Assembly: GCF_029784155.1 (NCBI RefSeq)
Contig: NC_073693.1
Location: 229,293,961-229,357,960, forward strand
Length of the DNA: 64,000 nt
Source: Uranotaenia lowii
Taxonomy: Eukaryota; Arthropoda; Insecta; Diptera; Culicidae
Direction of reading: 5' to 3'
Shown: positions 49,284 to 60,032 of the stretch, one piece after another
Layout: every line of letters starts with the position of its first letter
How positions within the stretch are numbered: the stretch's first letter is position 1
Translations under genes and position numbers: made by a program
Notes under the pieces: model-generated
The model's database searches: none
What the model was told of the DNA's origin: nothing
The model's input: only the letters and a program-made list of their open reading frames with translations

Positions 49284-50648
49284 CTAGGGATTATTAGCAT
49301 TAAAGCTCTTTTCTACATTCGGTAAGGAATGATAGAATGTTTTTTTTAAGTTTAATTTCTTTAACTCAGATTCGCTTAAAGCGTAAGATCCCAGAGTACG
49401 AAAACGTAGTCTGGCAAATGAGGGACAGTTACATATAAGATGGAAGGGATCTTCCACATCTGATTCACAACTACCACATACTGGAGATTCAGCACGCTGA
49501 ATGTTGTGCATGTGATAGTTGAGTTTACAATGACCGGAGAGTGCTCTGATCAAGATGCTGCAATGAGATTTATTTAAAGTTAATAAGTACCTCGATATGA
49601 TTGGAGATGGTTTTTCTAAAAATAATTTAGTTTGACGACAAGTGTCCAACTCTTCCCAGTATCGTTCATGCTGGTTAGAGGACCAAGTTTGAATTTGGTT
49701 TCTGAACCAACATGGTGATATTGGGACAGCCGGCTCTGGTCCGTAAAATTCCTTTTCCGACCCAGCTCTAGCGATTTCGTCGGCGCATTCGTTTCCAAAA
49801 ATTCCCTTATGTCCAGGTACCCATAGAAGGTTTAATCCATTGCCTTCAGCAAGTTCTTCGATTGCTTTCCGGCATGCGATTACCAGTTTTGATCTAGAAC
49901 TGGAAGCACTGAGTGATTTGATAGCTGCTTGGCTATCTGAGCAGAAATAAATTGTTCTGAACATAATTTTCTTTTGAAGTGCAATTTGCACTCCATACAT
50001 TATAGCATATAGCTCAGCCTGAAAGACTGTACAATATTTTCCTAGAGGTTGAGCATGTTCTATGTTCAACTCGTGACAGTAAATTCCTGCACCTGCACGG
50101 CCGTTTGATAATGAACCGTCAGTATAGAATAAAATATGAGAGGACATTTGGTCCTCTACGAAACCTGATAACCATTCTTGAGGAGAAGGAAATTTGACTT
50201 TGAACCCCATGTAGGGAAAACTACTCGAGAGTGTTAAATCATTTGGCGCTAGATTAAACTTGTTTAATCTAACTAATTCAGGCCACACATTTGTATGACT
50301 CGATGATCTTTCGATATTTCCTGACAGCCAGAGACCAACTGCCTGTAGACGAAAAGCACATGAGAAGGCTTCCTGTTTTAGGAACAAGTGTAGAGGTTTG
50401 ATAGAAAACAGAGCCTCTAGTGCTGCAGTAGGAGTTGTAGTGAACGATCCGGACATCCCCAAAAGACACATTCTTTGAAGGTGATTTAGTTTAGTCCGAA
50501 CTGTTGCAACTTCTCCTTTCTGCCACCACACTAGACACCCATAGGCCAGAATTGGTCTTACTATTGTGGAATAAATCCAGTGAATATGTTTAGGTTTGAG
50601 TCCCCAGTTTTTCCGATTGCACGTCGGCATTGTCCGAAGGCCATGCAT
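49284..50648 (-). pseudogene. LINE reverse transcriptase C-terminus, RNase H and zinc knuckle
   Basis: Same frame as the first segment. From about residue 15 it continues the thumb (WGLKPKHIHWIYS, AYGCLVWW). RNase H follows with its acidic residues in place: FYTDGS (Asp about 176), AELYA (Glu about 212), FCSDSQAA (Asp about 238) and NECADEIARAGS (Asp about 290), preceded by LLWVPGHKG. It would degrade RNA from the hybrid after copying. Near residues 395-410 a CGSC...DPFHLICNC segment is the CCHC-like zinc knuckle common at LINE C-termini. It ends at 49284 with a normal stop, and the domain itself looks intact. Confidence 0.88.
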
Positions 50649-51007
50649 GCTTTTTTGATTCTGAATTCGATGTGATCAGACCAGTTTAATTTGGAGTCAA
50701 GAATGACACCCAAATATTTAACTTGATTAGACACGGTGATTTCGGAACCATAAAACAGCAGAGGGCGCACCCCGCGGGTGATACGTTTTTTAGTAAATAA
50801 AACAATGTTAGTTTTTAGAGGATTAACTGAAAGTTCTACATGAGAACACCATCGTTCAACAGAGCGCAGAGCTTGTTGCATTATATCAAATAATGTGCTT
50901 ATGCACAAACCTCTTACCAGCAGAAGATAATCATCTGCGAATCCATAGGTTGGTATTCCACGGTCATTGAGTTTTCTCAACAAACCGTCTGCAACTAGGT
51001 TCCACAA
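50561..51007 (-). pseudogene. LINE reverse transcriptase, middle segment
   Basis: Palm and thumb of the same polymerase in a different frame. The frame is open further upstream through CPQGGVLSPLLWN (to about 51058) and contains the catalytic pair in YGFADDYLLLV, then VKYLGVILDSKLNW and the start of CRRAIGKT. Beyond this the conserved continuation WGLKP is in the original frame, so a second compensating base loss lies near 50605 within the AAAAAC/CCCC stretch. The end of the frame after IGKT is out-of-frame read-through. Confidence 0.85.
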
Positions 51008-51047
51008 AAGAGGTGATAGTACACCTCCCTGTGGACAACCACGTGTG

Positions 51048-52958
51048 CTAACTTTTGTTATTGAAGCCTGTCTTAAAGACGAATGAAGATTTTCTGTTAC
51101 TTAGCATTGCGCTAATCCAGTTAGTTATAACACTAGGCACTCCATGAAGTAGTGCCGCATCCATTATTGATGTAAACGAGACATTATCAAATGCTCCTTC
51201 TATGTCTAGAAATGCTCCTAGACATGATTCTTTCTGTGAAAAACTATTTTCAATATTATGTACTACGTTGTGCAGAAGAGTTAATGTTGATTTTCCTGTT
51301 TGGTATGCATGTTGTGTCGCATTAAGCGGATGTTGGACAAGGCATTCTTGCCTGATATGATGATCAATTAAACGTTCAAGTGCTTTTAATAGAAATGAAC
51401 TTAGACTAATAGGACGGAAGCTTTTGGCTTCGTCGTATGATGATCGTCCCCCTTTAGGGATGAATTTCACGGCTATCTGCCGCCAAAGTTTAGGAATATA
51501 TCCATGAGCAAAACTGCTTATCATTATTTTTCTTAATATGTGTTTGAAATGATCGAAACCTTTTTGAAGCAAAACTGGAAATAAACCGTCACTTCCAGGA
51601 GATTTGTATTGAGCAAAACCATCGATTGCCCATTTGATCGATTCTGTAGTAACTATTTTCCGAGCAAAATGCAAGGAATCTAGACTTCCAGAAAAGAACT
51701 CAGGCTCTATCGATGAATCTTGATCAACACATCCTGGAAAGTGAGTATTGAATAGACAACTTAATGTATCTTCGTCGTTTGATGTATAATCACCACTAGG
51801 GGTTTTAAGGTATGAAACCTGATAATCTTTTGATTTGGCTAAGACTTTATTTAACCTACTTGCATCGTGCAAGCTTGAAATGTTTGTGCAGTAGCTCTGC
51901 CAACTTGAGCGTTCGGCAGCTCTTGTTGCTTTCCGGTAAGCTCTGCGAGCCAACTTGAAGGCATCAAAACCTTCCGTTCGCCTTCGGTTCCAAGAGCGTC
52001 TGCAGTTTTTTCGTAATTTACTGAGATTTGAGTTCCACCATGGTGTACTGTTTTTATTGAATTTCAACGTTCGTACGGGACACGCTTCTTCATAAGAATT
52101 TAAAATAATTTCGGTGGTTTTTGCAACCACTTCATCCAACTCAGAAGGAGTAGTAATTTCAGGTGTATATCCATGAAATTTAATAGCAATATGCTCCAAA
52201 TAAAGGTCCCAATTAGTTGTTCTTGGATTTCTGAATGTAATTGTTTCTAAAAACTCACCTGAGTGTTCAAAATAGATAAACCTGTGGTCAGAAATCGATT
52301 CTTCGTTAGGCACATGCCAATTTGAAATTTCCTGAGAAATTGTTCTAGAACAAAGTGTGATGTCAATCACCTCTTCTCTGTCACACCTAACAAAAGTTGG
52401 TTTATTTCCTACATTTAGAATTTCTAAATCAGTGCTGCTTAAATATTCCATTAAATTTGAGCCTCTCAGATTGATATCTGAGCTACCCCATACAAAATGA
52501 TGAGCATTGGCATCACAGCCTATTACAAGAGGTGTATTTTGTGATTCACAGAATGAAATGACATTTTTTAAATCATCCGTAGGGGATGATTGTTCATATG
52601 GTAAGTATGCTGAACAGTAGACGTATTTTCTATCAGGCAGCGAAACCTGAACGACGCAAATATCTCTTGTTGTTAGATTGGGTATAAGTGTTGCATTTAA
52701 AGAATTGTTTATCAATATACATGCACGAGGCATTATTCGGGCATTAGTCATTCCAATTGCACTGAACACAGTAAAGTTTGGTTTGAGCAAATTCCCTAAG
52801 TAAAAAGTTCCATTTCGGAAATAGGGTTCTTGCACCAAGGCGATTGATGCAGTTCCATTAAGGATTAAACGACATAAGTTAAGTGTAGCGGTTCTTTTGT
52901 GCTGCAGATTTATCTGTGCAACCTTAATAGAAAGCATTTCTATCAAAGAATTCCACAC
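51048..52958 (-). pseudogene. LINE endonuclease and first half of reverse transcriptase
   Basis: Start of the LINE polyprotein at an ATG (52958). Apurinic-type endonuclease: QINLQH at residues 15-20, catalytic Glu in QEP (about 44), GCDANAHHFVWGSS (about 148-160) and SDHRF (223-227); it would nick the target. Reverse transcriptase follows: KSPGSDGLFP, FRPISLSS, TQHAYQTGKST and the first catalytic Asp in FLDIEGAFDNV (about 586). The frame closes at a TAG (51048-51050) one or two codons short of the conserved GCPQGGVLSP motif, which is read in the next frame, so a single-base change near 51050 breaks the protein. Confidence 0.85.
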
Positions 52959-53475
52959 ATAATTCCATCACACGCAAGAACCTCTGCACCTTCATATCGA
53001 CGCATGAAGCGGGGTATCCCATACAGGATGAAAATTTAAAAATCGTGTGTATAATCTGAATCCCACGAGTTGCCAGGAAAAATACGGCCCTTTGCACCAG
53101 TGCCTGGCTATAGTGCAGACTTTAACAACGTTCTGCTTAAGGTAGGATTATTATACACCCTCCTACCCCCACTTTGGGGCCCACAGGCACAGAACCACCC
53201 TGAAGCAGGTGTTTACACAATTTAGGAGAATTCAACTCGTGCATGCGCATTAATAGCAATAAGCACAATTGGTGAATCCTCCCTGAAGAAAACTTGGCTT
53301 AAAACTTCAAAATCCCAAGCCAAGTTTTCCCCCCTCCCAATGTGATAGTCGCATTTGAAGAATGACTAACGCATATGGGAAGTACTGGATAAGTCGCCTT
53401 TTACGACGTGGACCAGTATCCCAGTGGTAGTATTCTATAAGCCGCCACCACACAGCAAAGGTGCCGAAACCCGGG
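52959..53475 (-). promoter_or_regulatory. LINE 5' leader without ORF1
   Basis: 517 bp between the target duplication and the endonuclease ATG. The largest frame is about 60 codons and shows no gag-like zinc knuckles. It contains GC-richer blocks and several short inverted pairs (for example GGTAGGATTATTATACACCC near a GGGTAGGAGGGTGTATAATA sequence on the other strand). LINE promoters normally lie in this position; no specific promoter motif is proven. Confidence 0.45.
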
Positions 53476-53575
53476 ACAACAAGTTTTTCAAATTTCAAAT
53501 CGGAACTGAAAATTTAAATCAAGCTTCAATTAGTAAACGCCATGATGTGTCGTAGAATTAAATGTCTTAGGCCTA
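53476..53575. repeat. 100-bp target-site duplication, right copy
   Basis: Identical to 49008-49107. Confidence 0.9.
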
Positions 53576-54714
53576 AGTGATATAGGATTGAATACCGCCG
53601 CTGAAAAGACAATTTTCAAACATGATAGGTCCCTGCTTTAAGGACTTTTACTTCTCCTTAAAAAACTATTTTCATCAAAATGATGATTTAATATCGATCT
53701 TAGAGTAGTAATTGCACGATCACTATTGAAATTTTCTATGAATCTTCCATTCTTTCAATTCTTTCAGCAAAAATTAAATCATATAATTATACATTGTATG
53801 CGGTGCAAACTATTGGACCATCGCTCAAAACACAATTTTATGTTTAAATTTGAAACTACGTTATGGTTCGTAAATCACAAACAAGAGAAATTATTGTAAA
53901 ATGAAAACTGTTGTAAGGTGATGTTATGGGAATAATTCAATTTGACATTCAAATTGATGTAAATTAGAGCCATAAGCAACCCTCCGGGAGTTAGAGAAAA
54001 AATAAAAAAAATGTTGATATGATGAAACTGCTTTTTATTTAAGATTTTGTCCTACACCAACACTTCATATGATTTTACTTTTTCTTTGTTTTCACTAAAT
54101 TTCACTTTAAAAATTAAACCAATAACAATTAACTCCAAAATATAAATGTTGAAACGACGGCTCCGTTACATTTCAGAAAAATCTTTTTTGAGAATTTTGT
54201 AGGGGCTATCGATGCTTTCATATGAAAAAACACTGAATAATGGTTCATTTGACACTTAAATTGAATAAAAACAACAGGTTCCTGGACTGGTGCCATTAAA
54301 CCGATCGAGAAACCAATATAGTCGCCTTTGTTTTGATTCGGAAACTCATATTTTTATCACACCACACAATAATTCCACTTTTTTTAATACAACCATCAAT
54401 AGAGGATCAGCTATCAATTCGAAAATCGTTTTTAAAATTGAATATCCACAAAAAGAGTGGCTCCAGAGAGTAAGATCACTCATGAATATATCGATGCATA
54501 CTCTATCTTTTCTACAACCTAGTTAAAGCTAAGAAAGCGCTTTTATTTAAAGCTGTCAATTTTTACGTATTAAAAAAATAAATAGAAGAAACCAGAGCTT
54601 ACTACTAACAAACTAAGGATAGTCAAACCTGTTATAGAGCGAATAAATTATGCGTTTTGTAGTCGTAATGAGCAAAGAGCCCTTACTAGAATCTTGATAG
54701 GACACTCTAGGTTA
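53576..54714. other. AT-rich spacer
   Basis: Continuation of the pre-insertion locus after the target duplication. No gene recognised; a 78-codon frame at 54290-54526 looks like chance. Confidence 0.4.
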
Positions 54715-55162
54715 AGGTTCCCAGATTGCCCGGTTTTATCCGGGTTTGCCCGGATATTTGTTACTAAATTTTAGAACAGTCCGGCCCGGCCCGGTAGCCC
54801 GAATTTCATTAAAATTCCCGAATTTTGCCCAGATTTATTCACTTTATTTAACAAATTAAACAAAATAAACAACAAACACCCCCAAAACAATTTTTTTAAG
54901 CAAGTTTTATAACAATAATCATGAAAAGTTTTTTGAAAGCCTAAAATACGGTTCAAAATCTATCGATGAGTTTTGATGAAAAATATTTTGTTTTTCTTGA
55001 TTTTTGTCGAGGAATTCCTGAGTTTTGAAAAAACTTTCCCGGATATTGCCCGGATTTATGGTCGTCAATTTGAAATCGAATGCCCGGATTTTGCTAGGTT
55101 TTTATATAAAAATTGCCCGGTTTGTCCGGCCCGGATACAAGCTGAAAAAAATCTGGCAACCT
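54715..55162. mobile_element. Short palindromic element, CCCGG family
   Basis: The ends AGGTTCCCAGATT and AATCTGGCAACCT are inverted repeats with one mismatch. The interior repeats GCCCGGATATTTG, CCGGCCCGGCCCGG and GCCCGGATTTTGC-type blocks in both arms. It is 448 bp and the best-preserved of three copies (others at 2105 and 21341). Confidence 0.65.
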
Positions 55163-57240
55163 CACTCAAAGTTGACGCATCAATATTTGATCAAAATAGA
55201 AGATCCACCAATAGGTGATACTTGTCAGGTACAAATCACTATTAATCCTATTTTACTTGAATAAGAGGTTTACTCAGAGAGTAGGATAAAATATATAATA
55301 AGCCAGGAGAATTTAATGTATGGTTATGGGAGTAGGACGAAACTACTAGTTGCTTTTTTAAACGAAACCAAACTCATTGAAAAATTGTAATCATATCGTA
55401 AATTATTTTAAAAATAACAATTAGTTTTAAGAAGGGTGAAAACTTATGTTACATACTCTCGTTAAATAAATGTACAAAGAAAGATAGAACCAGAGCAAAA
55501 CTAAAGCAATATCGATTTTGATCTTTGATTGGAAACTTACTAATAATTCAAAGGTTTCCCGAAAAACTTCTGAATAAATTTAAGAAAATCAAAGTGTCTT
55601 TGCTCGGCTCAATTTATTTGTTTATTTGTAAAACGTTATACCACTATCGACCCTCCGCTTCTTTTTTACCTTAGTTGTGGCTCCAGAGAGTGAGACAGTC
55701 AAAAACAACGATCAAAACTTCAATGGATTTTTGTTTTGATAATGCATATTTTTTAATTACCCAGAACAGCATCTCTAATTTAATGTTTGGAAATAAATCG
55801 TAGTTTCTGATCTCATTGGTTGTTGAAACATGGCTTTTTGTGCCCTGAATCAGTTAATTTGAAGTCAGAGTTATCGAATAAATTGTGTAGCAGATTCAAG
55901 TTTTTTCAACTGAATTTCCATATCTTTTTGAGAAAAGGCTTATTATAGAGAACAAGTTACTGAAAAAAATAATAATTTAAATCTCATAATAAACACCAAA
56001 GACATTCCTAACAAAAACCACTTTATAAGCACGTATCCGCCGCTACTTTTTGTTTCTTTAAAAAGTTGAAACTTAGTTCTTTATTTTAATATGTAACTCA
56101 GCGTGAAATTTTGCTGAAAAACTTTACTTGAGGGGATTGCAATTGGTGAAAATCTATGCATTTTATGTTTTACTATTCTCGCTATTACTAAAACAAGGTA
56201 CAAGTTTGTTAATCTTGAATCATCAACTTCAATTTAAATTGATAAAATGTCCTAGAATTTTGTACATTAGAATAACGACTATCTTGGATAAACCGTTTTT
56301 TACAAAGCTATAAAAATATCTTTAATTTTTTTTCTCAAAATATCCACCTCAACTTCCACTACTTATTAATTTGCTTAAGACATCCAATTTTTAAATTTTA
56401 TTGACAGATTTGAGATGCGTGAGATCAATCTAGTTTCCAAAAATATAAATGTCTAATTTTAATCCATAAATGAAAAATAAGGTTTTGTCCAACCTTTTAT
56501 AGGTTCTGCCTCTAGACACTCCAATCTTTTTTACGATTTTCAAAAAAGTCATCACTCTCAAAATGGAATATCTTCGAACATAAAAGTTTAAGAAAAATGA
56601 CTAAATGCTCGTAGTAAAGATTATAGAACACGATGTTGAAAGCGCCAAAATAAAGATCCAAAACAAAAATTTTAGCTTTCTCTATAGTTTTATAATTTAT
56701 AATTTTATAATTTCATCTATCTTCAGTATAAATTTTACAATTTTATAATTTCATCTATCTTCAATGTGATATTTCTTGCTTCCAACCAATTAGAGACTGA
56801 ACATTTTTAAAAGCTTATTGCTCAAAGTAGTAAGTGACTCTTGAGCTGTCCGTCAGGGTGGCCTTTAGAAAATTAAATTACACGTACACTAGAATCAAGA
56901 ACTTGGAATCTGGAATTGCTCTTTGACCTCTTCAGAAGACTCATACCAATTTGGTCGATGATTTTAAGTGGATGATATTTTAAGTTCAACTGAAATTCAG
57001 ATATTGGACAAAAAAACAACAAGACAATCGAATGATATTCGACCAAATTGTATAAACTCTAAATAATTCAACGTTAATGAACTTGCATGAAACCGTGATG
57101 CATTCGGAGAACATTGAAGCCGATTAGTGTTTCCGAAAATTCAACCCAAAGGCATATTTATTCTGTATGATATTCTATATGTAGAATCATTGTAAGCAAA
57201 CTGATACATCCGTATGTGAGCAAAGCCACAATCATTAAAC
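55163..57240. other. AT-rich spacer with a short direct repeat
   Basis: A direct pair containing TTTATAATTTCATCTATCTT sits at about 56705-56765. Nothing else recognised. Confidence 0.4.
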
Positions 57241-58359
57241 AACACACCACAAGTTGATCATTACAATAATAGCAACGAGGCAGCCGAGGCGCATTATTGG
57301 AACCAAATTATGGCACTACCAAATATTTAAATTTGACACAATCTGCCACAATTTTGTGGCGACGCCCGGGGGCTATCCTTTTGATTATCACGTTGATGGA
57401 AATTTATGTCCGGTCCAGAACTTTGCATCCAGCCTACGTCCACTATATCCTCAGCTCATTGTAGGAGTGTTCTGACAAATTTTCCGGAACTGTTATTAAT
57501 TTGGATTAGCTGGAAAACCAATTACAAATTCCGTAGCATGGTGATGGCTTTCTAATGGCAGCGCGAGTGCAAATTTAGCACTTATGTGTTTGGGATAACA
57601 CTTTGCTGTCTTGGGTACGTTTATGCTATTCAGCAACTCGCTTCCTGCAATATACCAAAAGTAATCACTAACCACTAAGTCTAACTAAGAGAATTTGAAA
57701 TCTTTTGATCGAATGAAACACTTCCGAAACTAACAAATATTTTGATGAATTTTGTTTTATTATCCAAACATTCAATAAACATAAAAAATTCTATTTTATA
57801 TTTGAATATTTGCGGTTCCTAATTAAAAACCAACTTCAGTTTTCACGCTTTTAAAGCCTGTTCCAACATAAATACAAAGAATGATACTTCCTCTTGAAGT
57901 TGGTAGGTATATGCGCAAAATTCCTACAGCCTGAAGGAAAAATTGCAGAACTGGTAAAGTGTTCGGACCTTATCAGGTCAACCATGCCGATGACCACCGA
58001 TCCGATTTCAATTCTACTCTGACCCGCTAATGGTTGGAGAAACGAGCAGAACGGATACAGATTCATCTAGTCTAAGTTTCAAAAATTCAATGCATGTTCT
58101 TCTTGTGGTTTCCCTGCGAGCATCATTTTCGAGGAAGAATGGGGTCGGTTTTCTGAGCAAAATTGAATAAGTTAAGTAAAATCTGAACAAGTGATTTTCT
58201 CTTCGAAAAGAATTCAAATTTTTAAATTTTTGTACTGAGAAAAAACGAAATAAATTAACAACTTAATGGAAAAAAATCAATTTAATTGGTTCCCTTTCTA
58301 TAACAGCCCTTCAATTGATAGCAAAAACATTGCGCAAGAGTCCTAGGAGCAGCAGTTGA
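57241..58359. other. GC-richer stretches without a recognised gene
   Basis: 57280-57600 and 57850-58150 are less AT-rich than the surroundings. The second has two overlapping minus-strand frames (58014-58217 and 57851-58066) of about 70 codons each, family unknown. They lie just upstream of the exon candidate at 58360. Confidence 0.3.
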
Positions 58360-58549
58360 ATGCAAGTTTGCGAAAAAACGACCAAAGGATGTCAGCCCAT
58401 GTTTTTTGGCTTCGATTCGACAATGTTTGCGGTTTTTGGTTGGTTAAACTTGTGGACACCAATTCGTTGCATGGGCAGCGGGGAACACAGCCTGTATCGT
58501 TTGTATCGACCGTTTATTGCAATGGACTTCAAACTTACCCGATGTTATC
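58360..58549 (+). CDS. Possible first exon, weakly chemoreceptor-like
   Basis: From an ATG at 58360 the frame reads 63 codons to a plausible splice donor GTGAGA at 58550-58555 and stays open to a TGA at 58576-58578. The predicted peptide has FGFDSTMFAVFGWLNLWTP and YRLYRPFIAMDF. This loosely recalls the N-terminus of insect odorant receptors, where an aromatic stretch ending in a Trp-Pro-like motif precedes the first membrane segment. That resemblance is from memory and weak. An overlapping frame (58356-58553) is less natural. No second exon was found before the mariner copy at 58710, which would lie in the first intron. Confidence 0.22.
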
Positions 58550-58709
58550 GTGAGAAAGTTTTCATTTGGCTGTTTTGACAAACTTTATTTTATTTAAACG
58601 AATTTCAGTTAAATGGAACCGGATTGAAAGCACACATTGTTCTATCATAACGTTGAATCTTTAATTCTTCAAAATTATTTTTTTCCTTCCATTTTTATGC
58701 TAAAAATAA

Positions 58710-60032
58710 AGAATGATACAGTCAAAATTTGGTCAAGGGAAAACGTGTGTGAATCGGTGAAATCGTTTATTTAAAAAATCAAATTAAATTTATTTTTCAA
58801 GTTAAATTAGTATAAAATTCAGGAAATATTCAGTTAGGCTTCCGCTTTTCCAAATCCGAATTGCCGGGCCTTACGTTTAACACTGCCATCAGATTTAGAA
58901 CAGCCACCTTGTCCACCTTTTTCGCCGCAGAAAGCCAGTTTGCCTTGAACTCATGCTCGTCCTTAGCAGTTTTTTTGGTCTTTTTTAGGTTCCGCTTGAC
59001 AATAGCCTAGTATTTCTCATTTGGGCGGAGCGGGCGGCGTATTGGGAGGGTTCTTGTCCTTGGGAACCACCTGCACGTTGTTGGCGGCATACCACTCCAT
59101 GGCCTTTTTATCGTAATAGCAAAATGCCAAATCCGGCCAAAACAGTACGGAACAACCGTGTTTCTTCAGGAAAGGCACCAGACGTTTATTCAAACACTCT
59201 TTCACGTAAATTTCTTGGTTGACAATCCCGGAAGCTATGAAAATGCTGCTTTTCAAGCCACAGGTACAGATGGCTTGCCAAACCAGTTATTTCTTCGCGA
59301 ACTTTGACAGTTTCATGTGCTTGAAAATATCTGCTACCTTTCCCTTTCCTTTTGCCGTATAAAACTCCTGTCCCGGAAGCTGCTTGTAGTCGGCTTTGAC
59401 GTAGGTTTCGTCGTCCATTACCACGCAGTCAATCTTCGTCAGCATCGTCGTGTACAGCCTCCGGGATCGCGCTTTGGCCGTCGTATTTTGTTTATCATCG
59501 CGATTTGGAGTCACTACCTTTTTGTAAGTCGATAGTCCGGCTCGTTTTTTGGCTCGATGCACGGTTGAAGACGATACACCCAGTTTATTTGCGGCATCTC
59601 GGTGAGAGAGGTTAGGGTTTCGCTTGAAACTACCGGCAACTCTCTTTGTCGTCTCAGCGGTTTCCGGTTTTCGATTTCCCCCCAATCCAGACTTCCTGGC
59701 TGTCGACAAACGCTCACCAAACACTTTATTTACATTTGCAACGGTTGATTTGGCAACATTTAGCGATTTTGCCAGCTTTGCGTGCCAGCTTTGCCAGCTT
59801 TGCGTGCCAGCTTTGTAGCTCGGATTTTCGCGATGCGCGAGCAAAATTTTGATACGCTGCTCTTCTTCCTCGAACGGCATTTTGACAACTGAAGAGTGAA
59901 TTCCAAAATCAAAATAGGAGCAACATTTTACACACACACACCTTCAAAATAAGGGGTGTTCAGGTATTTCAAATGCAAAATTGAAAGAAATACGTCAAGT
60001 TGATATTGACCAAATTTTGACCGTATCACCCT
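58710..60032 (-). mobile_element. ITmD37E-type Tc1/mariner element, both ends present (copy 2)
   Basis: Inverted ends: AGAATGATACAGTCAAAATT at 58710 and, reversed, AGGGTGATACGGTCAAAATT at 60032; the left end has three changes. The length is 1323 bp, normal for the superfamily. TA is expected at both flanks but is not seen directly at the right end, so the right flank may be altered. It carries one defective transposase gene. Confidence 0.82.
58834..59880 (-). pseudogene. Tc1/mariner DD37E transposase with stop and frameshift
   Basis: Starts at the ATG at 59880 and ends with the family C-terminus at a TAA (58834-58836). The two helix-turn-helix regions and the first catalytic Asp (VMDDETYVK) are intact. 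A 22-bp tandem duplication near 59768-59815 inserts extra residues (AGTQSWQSW) before AKLAKSL. A TAA at 59287-59289 replaces the Tyr codon seen in copy 1 (KFAKK then stop). The frame then continues through the second Asp (LFWPDLAFCYY) until one extra base at about 59030 shifts the frame at NPPNTP. In the restored register the Ile before the final Glu is Asn and a stop follows at KCW. It is clearly inactive and independent of the lesions in copy 1. Confidence 0.85.

Larger units (their letters stand above)
49108..53475 (-). mobile_element. LOA/I-type LINE with RNase H, near full length
   Basis: A 4368-bp non-LTR retrotransposon on the minus strand between exact 100-bp direct repeats. Order: about 517-bp 5' leader (52959-53475, starting CCCGGGTTTCGGCACC), one long protein with endonuclease, reverse transcriptase, RNase H and a C-terminal zinc knuckle (52958-49284), then a short 3' region ending in CTGACCTGA. 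No separate ORF1 is present. The wording WGLKPKHIHWIYSTIVRP and the RNase H order point to the LOA clade rather than R1; I is the alternative. Two frameshifts disable this copy, although its flanks are identical. Confidence 0.88.

Noticed and set aside
54715..55162. Target duplication CACTC on both sides of the CCCGG element
   Set aside because: Only about five bases agree and they are not in register with the inverted ends.
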